Shown here in pieces: positions 8,795 to 17,158 of a stretch of DNA of 64,000 bases. Under the pieces are notes generated by a model. It did not search any database. It was not told where the DNA came from and saw only the letters and a program-made list of their open reading frames with translations. Made by a program: the position numbers and the translations under genes. This stretch comes from an uncultured Bacteroidales bacterium. GTDB taxonomy: Bacteria; Bacteroidota; Bacteroidia; Bacteroidales; Bacteroidaceae. The DNA lies in contig CACYHW010000008.1 in NCBI GenBank assembly GCA_902774335.1, forward strand, positions 25,689 to 89,688, written 5' to 3'. How positions within the stretch are numbered: the first letter of the stretch is position 1; each line of letters begins with the position of its first letter.

Positions 8795-10141
8795 TTACAG
8801 AGGTTTGTAGTCAAATGAGGCCAGGGTTGCATTGCCGTCCAGAAGATAGGCAGGACGGAGGGCAAAGAATCCTTTGTAGTAGTTGTGGTGATAGGACTGG
8901 ACGGTAGCGTTCTGATAATATACGGTCCAGTCGGCTCCGTCGGGGCTTATCCACACAGATACGTTGTTGCGGTCGTTCAGTATGCGAACGTAGAAATCGG
9001 GACCCTTGCTCTCCTGGGCGCCGATGTTTGCGTCCTCATTATAGAAAAGGTAGAGTCCGGCACGTCCGCCCTCACCTATTTTGAAATGGGCCGATATCTG
9101 ATAAGAGGCGTCGATGGCGGTGGTGGTCATCAGAGTGCCGCCGTCAAAGCCGGGCTCCCACTTGGCCCACATGATGGGGTTCTCGTAGTGACGCAGGTAA
9201 TCGTAGTTCTTCTGCAGACCGCCTCTTTTCCACTTGGCGCCCTTTTTCTGTACCAGTACAGGCCAGCCGTCCTTGGTCCACTCCACACTCTCGATAATGG
9301 TGCTTCGGCCCAGAGTATGAAATCCGTTGCGGTATGCGTGATATACAATGTACCAGTTGCCCTGGGGATCGTCAATCAGAGTGCCGTGACCCTTGGACCA
9401 CCACTGCTCGTCGGCTGAATAGGTGTGTACCAGCGGGTTGTAGGGGCTGTTCTCCCAGGGACCGGTTACGGACTTGCTGCGGGCTACCACGCACATATGG
9501 CTGGTGGGAGGACCTGCGGTTCCACCTTCGGCGCTTACCAGATAGTAGTAGTCACCACGCTTAAGAATCTTGGGTGACTCCAGCCACATGCCCTCGGTCT
9601 CCCACTCCTCGGGATACTGCCACGGGTCATAAACCTTCTTGTTCGGACCGGTTATTGAAAGGCCGTCAGCCGACAGAGGAGCTACATGACCGTCATTGGT
9701 ATAAAGGTAACGGTTGCCGTCGGCATCAATGGCATGACCGGGATCGATTCCGCTTACCATCAGTTTGACGGGCTCGCTCCACGGGCCTTCCATCCTATCG
9801 GCCGTAACCACAAAGTTCTCACCGCTGCTGGTGGGATAATAGATGTAGTACTTGCCGTCAACCTTACACAGGTCCGGAGCGTATATGGAATAGTCCTGAT
9901 CCTGAACGGCGCGTGCTATAGGCTCCCAGGTCAACAGATCTGTGGAGTGCCATATGAGCAGACCGGGATAGTAGGTGAAATTGGAATGAGTCATGTAATA
10001 ATCATTGCCGTCACGCAGGATTGTGGGGTCCGGATAATCTCCCGGGAATATCACCACTTTCAGAGCATCTTTCTGCCTGCACCCTGACATAAGCAGAGAA
10101 ACAGCGGCAACTGCCATTGCGACATAGGATTGGACCTTCAT
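8795..10141 (-). CDS. GH43 family glycosidase, lipoprotein
   Basis: Five-bladed propeller glycosidase of family 43, usually an arabinofuranosidase or beta-xylosidase acting on arabinoxylan. From the start used here, a lipobox LLMSGC (Cys21) predicts a membrane-anchored lipoprotein. The catalytic base is in GDYPDP (Asp38), the pKa-tuning Asp133 in SGIDPGHAID and the acid Glu188 in WLESPKIL. A C-terminal beta-sandwich of about 150 residues follows. An ATG 4 codons upstream (10153) is the alternative start; the shorter one gives a standard signal peptide. It fits with GH67, the esterases and xylose isomerase as xylan-degrading functions. Confidence 0.88.
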   Translation of the reverse strand: MKVQSYVAMAVAAVSLLMSGCRQKDALKVVIFPGDYPDPTILRDGNDYYMTHSNFTYYPGLLIWHSTDLLTWEPIARAVQDQDYSIYAPDLCKVDGKYYIYYPTSSGENFVVTADRMEGPWSEPVKLMVSGIDPGHAIDADGNRYLYTNDGHVAPLSADGLSITGPNKKVYDPWQYPEEWETEGMWLESPKILKRGDYYYLVSAEGGTAGPPTSHMCVVARSKSVTGPWENSPYNPLVHTYSADEQWWSKGHGTLIDDPQGNWYIVYHAYRNGFHTLGRSTIIESVEWTKDGWPVLVQKKGAKWKRGGLQKNYDYLRHYENPIMWAKWEPGFDGGTLMTTTAIDASYQISAHFKIGEGGRAGLYLFYNEDANIGAQESKGPDFYVRILNDRNNVSVWISPDGADWTVYYQNATVQSYHHNYYKGFFALRPAYLLDGNATLASFDYKPL

Positions 10142-10169
10142 ATTTAGAGACATTAAATGTTAGTAAATG

Positions 10170-10177
10170 CAAAAATA
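10170..10177 (-). promoter_or_regulatory. -7 box (TATTTTTG) for the GH43 gene
   Basis: Minus-strand TAnnTTTG match, 28 nt before the ATG at 10141. Confidence 0.5.
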
Positions 10178-10208
10178 ATAAGAATATGCCTCGGTTTGTC
10201 CCATATGC

Positions 10209-10245
10209 AAAAAAAAGACGGACTGACCATCAAGATCAGTCCGTC
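10209..10245 (-). terminator. terminator after the small outer-membrane protein gene
   Basis: Perfect 10-bp stem GACGGACTGA/TCAGTCCGTC with an 8-T tail on the minus strand, just past the stop at 10268. Confidence 0.9.
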
Positions 10246-10267
10246 CTGTATGATTGTTATTCCTTAA

Positions 10268-10708
10268 TCAGAAAGCATAGCGGATACCTAATCCGGGATA
10301 GATTCCGTCAAGGAGCTTTACGCCGTCGTTGATAGAAACGACGTTGGGACGTACATCCAATGAAAGCTGAAGAGGTACACTGCCAAAAGTATACTCAATA
10401 CCAACCTGACCACAAACACCTATTGAGGTGAAGCCGTCACCAATGTATACGTTGGCACCGGGGCCTGCATATACATTCCATGTTCCGGCAGTCCACTGGG
10501 GAGAAGCGATAACAAAGTCGTAAACACCGCTGATACCAACAGTGCCGCCCCACCAACCGAGATCTGCCTCAAGGAAGTTAGAACCAAGGCCGTGCTGGTA
10601 AGAAATCTCACCACCATTTGCAAAACGGGCACCGATTGCACGAGGCTGAGCTACTGCAGCAGCTGAAATACCCAAGACAAGCGAAAGAACAACTAAAAGC
10701 TTTTTCAT
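10268..10708 (-). CDS. small outer-membrane beta-barrel-like protein
   Basis: 146-residue secreted protein of unknown function. The signal peptide ends ISAAAVAQ. The mature part alternates polar and hydrophobic residues, is rich in Gly and aromatics and ends in Phe (GLGIRYAF), as outer-membrane barrel strands do, so a small barrel is inferred. It is monocistronic, with its own promoter and a strong terminator. No specific role can be assigned. Confidence 0.75.
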   Translation of the reverse strand: MKKLLVVLSLVLGISAAAVAQPRAIGARFANGGEISYQHGLGSNFLEADLGWWGGTVGISGVYDFVIASPQWTAGTWNVYAGPGANVYIGDGFTSIGVCGQVGIEYTFGSVPLQLSLDVRPNVVSINDGVKLLDGIYPGLGIRYAF

Positions 10709-10733
10709 ATTTGTATTTGTTAAGATTGATACG

Positions 10734-10741
10734 CAAAAATA
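10734..10741 (-). promoter_or_regulatory. -7 box (TATTTTTG) for the small outer-membrane protein
   Basis: Minus-strand TAnnTTTG match, 25 nt before the ATG at 10708. Confidence 0.55.
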
Positions 10742-10865
10742 TGATAAAATAAATATAAAAACAAATATCGGGGAATAATCTCACCCATAAAACAAAAATT
10801 TTAGCATCAACTGTTATGTGGGTATCATTTTTGGGTATAATCCGATTTGTTTTGCGGAAAAAGAG

Positions 10866-10873
10866 TACCTTTG
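10866..10873 (+). promoter_or_regulatory. -7 box (TACCTTTG) for tRNA-Thr
   Basis: TAnnTTTG match 19 nt before the mature tRNA 5' end. Confidence 0.55.
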
Positions 10874-10890
10874 CCGCCGGTTTAAGAATC

Positions 10891-10965
<75 letters not shown>

Positions 10966-10966
10966 C

Positions 10967-11001
10967 AAAAAAAATAGCGCCCGTTAGGACGCTATTTTTT
11001 T
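10967..11001. terminator. bidirectional terminator between tRNA-Thr and GH67
   Basis: Stem AATAGCG/CGCTATT flanked by A and T runs. It ends tRNA transcription and can serve the convergent GH67 gene. Confidence 0.85.
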
Positions 11002-11074
11002 GAACCGAAGCGGAACGCGGGGTCCCTACCATTACACCTTATCAGAAGGAATAGCCTAAGGAGTAATTCCTCTG

Positions 11075-13093
11075 TTATTGCAGTGTATAATCGGGGAGTT
11101 TATCAAGATCGGGAGTCTCATAATTGGATATTCGCAGGCGATAACGGCGCAGTTCATCGAGCGTATGCTGAGGCTGTGTGCAGTCATCGGGAATAGGCAT
11201 ACCCGAGAATGTCTGGAAGTAGAGCATCAGGGCATCACGCCACCAGATGGCATCCTTGGCCTGACGCACCAGCTTGTCATGAACCTGACCGTAACGGTAC
11301 GGATCAACGTATTTCTCTACGCTCTCCCATGTGCCGATAAAGCCGCGTGCCTCCTGTATTCCCTCCTCAAACGTGTAACATAGCTCATCCCACAGGGTAC
11401 GTCCACTCTTCATCTTATAGTCCCAAGGCAGATGATGGAACCAAAGGATCAGGTTATCGGGACATGTCTCTACGTTGTTATAGATCGATTTGAGAGGCTC
11501 ATTATACTGAGACACATTATTGCTGCCGGTTGTGGTACGGTCAAAACCTATTCCGTCTGCTGCAGCCTTATGATAGTATGCAGGCTCCCAGTCGGGACGT
11601 GACGAACGGTCCCAAGGTCCGGGGCCATAATGACCTGCTCCGGAAAAACAGTGGTGCAGTCCCATTGGCATCTCATACTTGACGCAAGCCTCACGCGATG
11701 CCAGAAGCATATTGGCTACAGGCTCCACAAACTTCTTGTCGGTTGTGAAGGTCTGTTTTATCCACTCATCAACAATCTGCTGCGAACTCAGGTCCGGATT
11801 CCAGGCCATACGGCCAAATGCGTACCAGTTGGCCTGCGCCATGTGATGTCCGCACCAGTTTATGCTGTCACCTATGTTGGTAACACCGGCAATGGCGCTG
11901 TATTTGGTATTGCCATGAACCTTACCCAGAGTGATGGCGGCAACGGTGCTGCCCTCACCCTTCTGATATGTATCGCTATCCAGGCACTCCTTCCACATGG
12001 GGTGCAGATAGACCATATGATTACTGTGGCCCAGATACTCCTGGGTAATCTGCATCTCGGCCATCACGTTGGTGTGCTCCAACTGTCCGAACAGCGGGCT
12101 GAAAGGCTCACGGGGCTGGAAATCGATAGGTCCGTTCTTGATCTGTATGATCACGTTGTCACGGAACTGTCCGTCCAGAGGCATGAACTCCTCGACAGCC
12201 TGATTGGCGCGGTCGGGCGATTCGGCGGCATACACGAATGCTCTCCACATCACGATTCCACCGTAGGGCTTCAGGGCATCGGCAATCATATTGGCACCGT
12301 CGGCATGTGTACGTCCGTAGTCCTGCGGACCGGACTGACCCTCGGAGTTGGCCTTTACCAGGAATCCTCCAAAATCAGGGATTATGCTGTAAATCTCGGC
12401 AACCTTATCGTTCCACCACTTGATCACATCCTTATCCAGAGGATCGCTGGTCTTGAGACCTGCCAGATGCTTGGGAGCGGCAAAGTTGAGTGACAGGTAC
12501 ACCTTTATTCCATACGGGCGGAAAATATCGGCCAGAACCTTGACCTTTTCCAGATACTCACGTGTGAGCATGCAGGGATCGGCGTTCACGTTATTCAGAA
12601 CGGTACCGTTTATGCCGATGGATGCGTTGGCGCGGGCATACTCCTCGTACTCGGGACGTATCTTACCGGGCAGCTCGTTCCATTTCCAGAGTGACTGGCC
12701 GGCATATCCGCGCTCTACGGTGCCGTTGGGATTATCCCAGTGATTGAGCACGCGGTACTTGAATGCGGGTACCTCGACGATATCCTTATCCACCTTTATA
12801 TTGCAATCGCGAAGACGCTTAAGGTGATATGTGCCGTACATCAGGCCCACCTCGGTGTTGGCATAGATTACGGCATCGCCATCGGCGTTGTTGCTGATGC
12901 GGAATCCCTCATCGCCCAACTCCTTGTCATACGTCTTGAGCAGCTCCTTGTTGGCTGCAGTTACCGGAGCGGTGATATCGCCCAACCACAAATCATGTCC
13001 GTTCCTGTTCTCCGGCCTTGTATTACCGCAGGACTGCATTCCCAGAGCCATTGCAGCCAGGGAAACTCCAAAAATCAAATTCCTTATTCTCAT
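11075..13093 (-). CDS. GH67 alpha-glucuronidase, lipoprotein
   Basis: Removes 4-O-methylglucuronic acid side chains from xylan fragments. The 672-residue protein matches family 67 through NHWDNPNGTVERGYAG, the acid motif NSEGQSGP, NGPIDFQPREP (catalytic Asp) and the following QITQEYLGH region (catalytic Glu). MRIRN is chosen as start because it gives a signal peptide with lipobox at Cys22 (GMQSCG) and leaves 4 nt after the YigZ gene; the frame upstream has only a TTG. The tight spacing to the YigZ gene suggests co-transcription. Confidence 0.92.
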   Translation of the reverse strand: MRIRNLIFGVSLAAMALGMQSCGNTRPENRNGHDLWLGDITAPVTAANKELLKTYDKELGDEGFRISNNADGDAVIYANTEVGLMYGTYHLKRLRDCNIKVDKDIVEVPAFKYRVLNHWDNPNGTVERGYAGQSLWKWNELPGKIRPEYEEYARANASIGINGTVLNNVNADPCMLTREYLEKVKVLADIFRPYGIKVYLSLNFAAPKHLAGLKTSDPLDKDVIKWWNDKVAEIYSIIPDFGGFLVKANSEGQSGPQDYGRTHADGANMIADALKPYGGIVMWRAFVYAAESPDRANQAVEEFMPLDGQFRDNVIIQIKNGPIDFQPREPFSPLFGQLEHTNVMAEMQITQEYLGHSNHMVYLHPMWKECLDSDTYQKGEGSTVAAITLGKVHGNTKYSAIAGVTNIGDSINWCGHHMAQANWYAFGRMAWNPDLSSQQIVDEWIKQTFTTDKKFVEPVANMLLASREACVKYEMPMGLHHCFSGAGHYGPGPWDRSSRPDWEPAYYHKAAADGIGFDRTTTGSNNVSQYNEPLKSIYNNVETCPDNLILWFHHLPWDYKMKSGRTLWDELCYTFEEGIQEARGFIGTWESVEKYVDPYRYGQVHDKLVRQAKDAIWWRDALMLYFQTFSGMPIPDDCTQPQHTLDELRRYRLRISNYETPDLDKLPDYTLQ

Positions 13094-13097
13094 ATAG

Positions 13098-13115
13098 TTA
13101 TAAATTTTCAATTAT
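13098..13115. repeat. degenerate AATTTTC repeat remnant at the yigZ stop
   Basis: On the minus strand it reads ATTATAATTGAAAATTTATA and encodes the last residues IENL and stop of the YigZ protein. It resembles the heptamer arms elsewhere in the window but has about one and a half units. Confidence 0.4.
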
Positions 13116-13754
13116 AATCTCCGGATCCGCCTGAGTAGCCCCAATCCCGCTAAGTTTCCGCTCCAGCTCATCGGCCACCGAAAGCTTAGCCCTGAAAGTC
13201 ATTCTGCAGTCAAAAGTGCGTGCAGACTGTTTGCAGTTGAACGCGCCCCAATCCTGAGTACCCATCTGTACGTCCAGATCCTTGGCCGCCTTCATGACCA
13301 CATTCATCATATTATAGGTAAACAGGACGGTAACGTCGCGCTCCACATAGGCGGTCACGACCTGGGCCTTCTCTATAACCTGCGCGGCACCCAGTCTGTA
13401 TGCCTCGGTCAGGCCCGATGTGCCCAGCTTCACTCCGCCAAAGTAACGTACCACAGCTATCAGCACGTCGCTCAGGCCGGCGCTGTTGATCTGTCCAAGG
13501 ATAGGCTTGCCGGCAGTTCCTGAGGGCTCGCCGTTGTCATTGGCGCGCCAATCGGCCCTTTCGGCACCCAGTATATAGGCGTAGCAGATATGACGTGCGT
13601 CATAATACTCTTTCTGGAGGGCGGCTATTCTCTCCTTAACCTGATCGGCATCAGTAACATGCCAGATAAAGGAGATAAAGCGGCTGCGCTGCTCCACAAA
13701 CTGTGACTGCGCCTCCCCTTTTACCGTAAGATATGTGTCGGTTCTGCCCTCCAT
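13098..13754 (-). CDS. YigZ / IMPACT family protein
   Basis: 218-residue member of the UPF0029 (IMPACT/YigZ) family. The N-terminal domain has the family pattern SRFISFIWHV, DARHICYAYI, DNGEPSGTAGKPIL and VVRYFGGVKLG. The C-terminal ferredoxin-like domain follows. Eukaryotic IMPACT acts in translation control; the bacterial role is unclear. The final residues IENL and the stop lie in a remnant of the AATTGAR repeat. Promoter box at 13767-13774. Confidence 0.88.
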   Translation of the reverse strand: MEGRTDTYLTVKGEAQSQFVEQRSRFISFIWHVTDADQVKERIAALQKEYYDARHICYAYILGAERADWRANDNGEPSGTAGKPILGQINSAGLSDVLIAVVRYFGGVKLGTSGLTEAYRLGAAQVIEKAQVVTAYVERDVTVLFTYNMMNVVMKAAKDLDVQMGTQDWGAFNCKQSARTFDCRMTFRAKLSVADELERKLSGIGATQADPEIIIENL

Positions 13755-13766
13755 AATTCAGAGACC

Positions 13767-13774
13767 CAAAGATA
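13767..13774 (-). promoter_or_regulatory. -7 box (TATCTTTG) for yigZ
   Basis: Minus-strand TAnnTTTG match, 12 nt before the start codon, so the 5' leader would be very short. Confidence 0.5.
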
Positions 13775-13818
13775 TAGTTTTTTTCGGTCCCCTCCCCAAC
13801 GCCGGCGTCCGATTTGAC

Positions 13819-13872
13819 AAAATGCACTGCCATAATGCATTTTATGTGGCAAGAATTGCCTTTATACCACAT
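13819..13872. promoter_or_regulatory. two nested inverted repeats before the 13915 promoter
   Basis: AAAATGCA (13819-13826) pairs with TGCATTTT (13836-13843). ATGTGG (13844-13849) pairs with CCACAT (13867-13872). They lie just upstream of the -7 box at 13880 and could be operators. No regulator is known. Confidence 0.3.
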
Positions 13873-13879
13873 TTTTTAC

Positions 13880-13887
13880 TACGTTTG
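13880..13887 (+). promoter_or_regulatory. -7 box (TACGTTTG) for the Fib_succ_major lipoprotein
   Basis: TAnnTTTG match 27 nt before the ATG at 13915; it excludes the longer upstream frame. Confidence 0.55.
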
Positions 13888-13914
13888 CACAACCTTAAAA
13901 CTATTTTTTATTGT

Positions 13915-15216
13915 ATGAAACAGATTAAGTCCTTGTTTTTGCCGTTAACGGCAATCGTGTTTGCATTGTTCTCTTGTGATAAAGAATCTGGTCTCGAGAC
14001 CCCGCCAGAGCCCGGGGAAAAGACTGTAGTCCTTTTTGACTCAGTAACGGTTACTCCGTTCTCAGCTTCAGTATTCGGAAACTTTGCTACTCAGTTTACT
14101 GACAGTGAATACAAGAAGGCCAATTTTGGTGTCTTGTACATTGACAGTGTCATCGAAAATACAGACATCTTCAATGCCTGGATAAACGGTGATAAAGATC
14201 CTAAAATCAAAAGTGCACGCGGAAGCCGCCGAGGCAACATCATTGAGGGCAAGCTCTCAAACCTGGGCATAGCAACCACTTACAGCTACTGCACTTACTT
14301 TATCAACGGTGAGACCAAGGTTCTGGGAAACCACGGTACATTCACCACCAACTCTTTCAATCCCACTGTAACAACCGGCGACGCATTTGACATCACCTAC
14401 TATGATGCAGTGCTGACAGGCCGTGCACAGGAGGTTCAGAAATCACTTGACCTTTGCGAGATAGGTATTATGTATCACACATCCCAGGAGCAGCTTAAGA
14501 CTGCCGGTACCAAATCAATCGTCAAGTCCTACAAGAACAATGCCGAGATGAACCGTTTACTGGACTTCAAGTTCAACACACAGTACTTTTACTGTGCTTA
14601 CCTCAAGACTCCTTCCGGACTGTTCTACTATGGCGACGTCAAGGATTTCACAACTCCCGATATGGCTGTTGACCTGGGCCTGAGCGTAAAATGGGCAGCC
14701 TGTAACTTAGGAGCAAGACAGCCCGAGGAATTCGGTAACTACTACGCATGGGGTGAAACCGCTCCCAAGACCAGCTACACCTGGGACACTTACGACCTGC
14801 AGAGCCGTTACAACACCGATACAACATCTACATATGTATCCTCAAAAGAATACATAGAGTTGAAGGATGATGCAGCCAATGTCAACTGGGGCGGCACATG
14901 GAGAATGCCCAAAAGCACAGAATTGAGGGAACTCGATTCTCTCTGCACCATAGTTCCCGCTAGGAAAAACGGCGTAGCCGGATTCACCATTACGAGCAAG
15001 AAAAACGGCAATTCCATCTTTGCTCCTGCTGCCGGATATATGCAAGGTTCTGCCACCTTATTGTCCGGATCCATGTGGATTATGTTCTGCAGCGACCTGT
15101 ACTTCTGCAGAGACGCTTACGGATTCTGGTGGTGGTGGTATAGAATCGGCCAAGTCGAGGAGCCTGGCATGGCACGCTGGTACGGACTTCCCATACGTCC
15201 TGTCTGCTCAAAGTAA
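13915..15216 (+). CDS. lipoprotein with C-terminal Fib_succ_major domain
   Basis: 433-residue surface or periplasmic lipoprotein of unknown function; lipobox FALFSC (Cys21). Residues about 35-245 are a two-part beta-rich region with no family I recognise. From about residue 250 the Fibrobacter succinogenes major-paralogue domain is clear: VDLGLSVKWAACNLG, GNYYAWGET, WGGTWRMP and the closing LPIRPVC. The same domain closes the sigma-linked protein at 23380-24606. The frame extends 60 codons upstream without a signal peptide and before the promoter, so the internal ATG is used. A 31-bp palindrome starts 11 nt after the stop. Confidence 0.8.
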   Translation: MKQIKSLFLPLTAIVFALFSCDKESGLETPPEPGEKTVVLFDSVTVTPFSASVFGNFATQFTDSEYKKANFGVLYIDSVIENTDIFNAWINGDKDPKIKSARGSRRGNIIEGKLSNLGIATTYSYCTYFINGETKVLGNHGTFTTNSFNPTVTTGDAFDITYYDAVLTGRAQEVQKSLDLCEIGIMYHTSQEQLKTAGTKSIVKSYKNNAEMNRLLDFKFNTQYFYCAYLKTPSGLFYYGDVKDFTTPDMAVDLGLSVKWAACNLGARQPEEFGNYYAWGETAPKTSYTWDTYDLQSRYNTDTTSTYVSSKEYIELKDDAANVNWGGTWRMPKSTELRELDSLCTIVPARKNGVAGFTITSKKNGNSIFAPAAGYMQGSATLLSGSMWIMFCSDLYFCRDAYGFWWWWYRIGQVEEPGMARWYGLPIRPVCSK

Positions 15217-15226
15217 TCAGCTGACA

Positions 15227-15294
15227 GGTGACAAAGGGGACGGTTCTGTTTGGCTCGCCAAGTCGAGCCAAACAGAACCGTCCCTTTTGTCACC
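15227..15294. repeat. REP-like 31-bp palindrome
   Basis: Arms 15227-15257 and 15264-15294 are inverted copies with one G-T wobble and a CCAAGT loop. The core contains GGGGACGGTTCTGTTTGG. It sits between convergent genes where no other terminator is seen. The sequence resembles REP elements mobilised by Y1 (RAYT) transposases in other bacteria (inference); no such transposase is in the window. Confidence 0.8.
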
Positions 15295-15296
15295 TT

Positions 15297-16127
15297 TTAT
15301 CGGGTTGATAGGTCTTCAAATAATTCTTCCTGACGATAGTCCGATTCCTTCCACTGGAATTTAACCTTTTCCGGCACATAGAACTTGTCAATCCTGTAAT
15401 CGATATTGGCCTTGTGAGCCTGACTGAGCTGGAACGGACGTCTCACATAATACTCCTTGCCATCCTTTATGAAACGGGCTCCCGTCTGATGGAAGCGGAA
15501 CGGCACGTCTTTCTCAACACACTGACGCCTGAGGTCCAGAATCCAATCATAATTGCAGGGACGCGCCTCAACGCCGGATTCACCTCCCACCGACACCTCC
15601 TCAATACTGTTGTCAAGATACTGTGAGATATCCACCGCTGTTATCAGAGGCGATACAATTATTGATTTGTGCTTTATCGGCAGCTTTTTGAATATGGGCA
15701 GACGGTAATCGGCCATCTGCTGATTCTCCACCGTACAGCCCACCAGAACATTGTCGTATCCATCGGCCCAGTCGTCAGGAACGCAATCCATGAAACGGTC
15801 TATGCGTTTGGTAAAGAAGTAGAACCAGAGGTCGCTGCGTACGCGCATCATCTGCCAGCACTCCTTACGCCATTCATCGGCATCCTTAAGCAAGAAGTCC
15901 GATGTAAAACAGGTGAACACCACCTTACCGGGCTCAATCTTCCAACTGCGGTCACGCTTGCGCTTTAAGGGCAGATCAAAAGCGGCAGTCTTACGTGCCA
16001 GATCACTGCCTATCTCACTGCCGTACATGGCATCCTGTCTGTACACATAGCAGTACTTGCAACCCGGACTGATTTTGGTACAACCATGCCAGGGATTCCA
16101 ATCCGCATATATGCTCCAATGCTCCAT
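15297..16127 (-). CDS. DUF5131 (phage Gp37/Gp68-type) family protein
   Basis: 276-residue protein of the DUF5131 family, found in phages and bacteria. Near the start NPWHGCTKISPGCKYCY gives Cys16, Cys23 and Cys26, a CX6CX2C cluster suited to a radical-SAM-like iron-sulfur site (inference from spacing). TFFTKR-like and GGESG motifs follow, as in the family. The function is not established. The -7 box is only 4 nt from the start, so its mRNA would be leaderless. It is divergent from the fRMsr gene. Confidence 0.82.
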   Translation of the reverse strand: MEHWSIYADWNPWHGCTKISPGCKYCYVYRQDAMYGSEIGSDLARKTAAFDLPLKRKRDRSWKIEPGKVVFTCFTSDFLLKDADEWRKECWQMMRVRSDLWFYFFTKRIDRFMDCVPDDWADGYDNVLVGCTVENQQMADYRLPIFKKLPIKHKSIIVSPLITAVDISQYLDNSIEEVSVGGESGVEARPCNYDWILDLRRQCVEKDVPFRFHQTGARFIKDGKEYYVRRPFQLSQAHKANIDYRIDKFYVPEKVKFQWKESDYRQEELFEDLSTR

Positions 16128-16131
16128 GCTA

Positions 16132-16139
16132 CAAATGTA
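16132..16139 (-). promoter_or_regulatory. -7 box (TACATTTG) for the DUF5131 gene
   Basis: Minus-strand match only 4 nt before the ATG. Confidence 0.5.
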
Positions 16140-16141
16140 GC

Positions 16142-16174
16142 AAATTGAGAATTGAGAATTGAAAATTGAGAATT
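16142..16174. repeat. AATTGAG heptamer repeat in a divergent promoter region
   Basis: Four units with one AATTGAA variant, lying between the two divergent -7 boxes. Unlike the other copies it is not next to a stop codon. Confidence 0.85.
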
Positions 16175-16182
16175 AAAAAGCG

Positions 16183-16190
16183 TAATTTTG
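16183..16190 (+). promoter_or_regulatory. -7 box (TAATTTTG) for the fRMsr gene
   Basis: TAnnTTTG match 6 nt before ATG 16197, implying a leaderless mRNA. Confidence 0.55.
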
Positions 16191-16196
16191 CGGCAT

Positions 16197-16664
16197 ATGA
16201 CAGAGTTGGAGAAAGAACAGAAATATAAGCAGTTGCTCAAGGAAGCTACCGCACTGCTGGACGGAGAGAGTGACATGATTGCAAATATGGCAAACCTGGC
16301 GGCTCTCATTCATGAGACTATGGGATTCTGGTGGACAGGATTCTATATTGTGCGGGCCGATAAGGATGGCGCCGAGCAACTGGTACTGGGACCGTTCCAG
16401 GGTCCGATAGCCTGCACACGCATTGCGCTGGGACGCGGGGTGTGCGGAACATCATGGCAGCGCCGTGAGACTGTTGTAGTACCCGATGTGGAGAAGTTCC
16501 CGGGACACATTGCCTGCAGCAGCCAGTCCCGCAGCGAAATAGTTGTACCCGTATTCAAAGCCGATAAGGTATCGGCCGTACTTGACATTGACAGCAGGTA
16601 TCTGGACACTTTCAATGAGACCGACGCCAGTTACCTGGAGCAGATTGTCAAACTGTTGAACTGA
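16197..16664 (+). CDS. GAF-domain free methionine-(R)-sulfoxide reductase
   Basis: Reduces free methionine-R-sulfoxide; cytoplasmic repair of oxidised methionine. The 155-residue single GAF domain has the three family cysteines in GPIACTRI, GRGVCGTS and HIACSSQS. WTGFYIV and IVVPVF complete the fold. The start is the ATG at 16197; a TTG 9 nt upstream falls inside the -7 box. It is followed 8 nt later by the MmcQ/YjbR gene, so the two are probably one operon. Confidence 0.88.
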   Translation: MTELEKEQKYKQLLKEATALLDGESDMIANMANLAALIHETMGFWWTGFYIVRADKDGAEQLVLGPFQGPIACTRIALGRGVCGTSWQRRETVVVPDVEKFPGHIACSSQSRSEIVVPVFKADKVSAVLDIDSRYLDTFNETDASYLEQIVKLLN

Positions 16665-16672
16665 AACACGTT

Positions 16673-17026
16673 ATGGATATAGAACTGTTCCGCGAATACT
16701 GCCTCAGCCTGCCGCTGGTAACAGAGGATATGCCGTTTGATGATACGGTTGTGGTATTCCGTCTCAAAGGCAAGATATTTGCCTGCATTACGCTCGACAA
16801 GCCCGATATAGTGGTCCTGAAATGTGACCCTGACCGCGCATTGGAACTGCGCGATCATTACGCCGCAATAGAAGGAGCTTTCCACTGGAACAAGAAATAC
16901 TGGAACCAGATACGTCTGGACGCCGATGTGGACCGTCCCCTCATAGAGGAACTTACCCGCCACGCCTACAACGAGGTCAACGCCAAACTCCCTAAGAAAG
17001 ACAGAGTCTTTCCAATTGAGAATTGA
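16673..17026 (+). CDS. MmcQ/YjbR family protein
   Basis: 117-residue protein of the MmcQ/YjbR (DUF419) family, often described as DNA-binding-like with a CyaY-type fold. LSLPLVTEDMPF, KGKIFACI, HWNKKYWNQIRLD are typical. The final residues IEN and the stop are encoded by the AATTGAG repeat (CCA ATT GAG AAT TGA), so the C-terminus was set by the repeat. Second gene after fRMsr. Confidence 0.88.
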   Translation: MDIELFREYCLSLPLVTEDMPFDDTVVVFRLKGKIFACITLDKPDIVVLKCDPDRALELRDHYAAIEGAFHWNKKYWNQIRLDADVDRPLIEELTRHAYNEVNAKLPKKDRVFPIEN

Positions 17027-17046
17027 GAATTGAGAATTGAGAATTA
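17014..17046. repeat. AATTGAG heptamer repeat, left arm
   Basis: More than four units. It encodes the end and stop codon of the MmcQ/YjbR gene. A direct repeat of GCACCTGCGTAAA (17051 and 17066) follows before the terminator. Confidence 0.9.
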
Positions 17047-17090
17047 ACAAGCACCTGCGTAAAAAGCACCTGCGTAAAGCCCTCGACATT

Positions 17091-17123
17091 AAAAATGGCC
17101 CGGAAATCTTCCGAGCCATTTTT
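17091..17123. terminator. bidirectional terminator inside the repeat module
   Basis: Stem ATGGCCCGGAA/TTCCGAGCCAT (one mismatch) flanked by A and T runs, between convergent genes. Confidence 0.85.
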
Positions 17124-17125
17124 AT

Positions 17126-17158
17126 AATTTTCAATTTTCAATTCTCAATTCTCAATTA
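17126..17158. repeat. AATTTTC/AATTCTC heptamer repeat, right arm
   Basis: Inverted arm reaching the TAA stop of the DUF1015 gene (17156-17158). Confidence 0.9.

Noticed and set aside
11630-12493. 287-codon plus-strand frame opposite the GH67 gene
   Set aside because: Lies entirely within the GH67 gene, whose motifs are complete, and has no recognisable domain or promoter.
13735-13914. 60-codon upstream extension of the lipoprotein frame at 13915
   Set aside because: It includes the promoter and the inverted repeats, and would mask the signal peptide.
17014-17158. CRISPR array
   Set aside because: The repeats are 7-nt tandem units with no regular spacers, and no cas genes are present.
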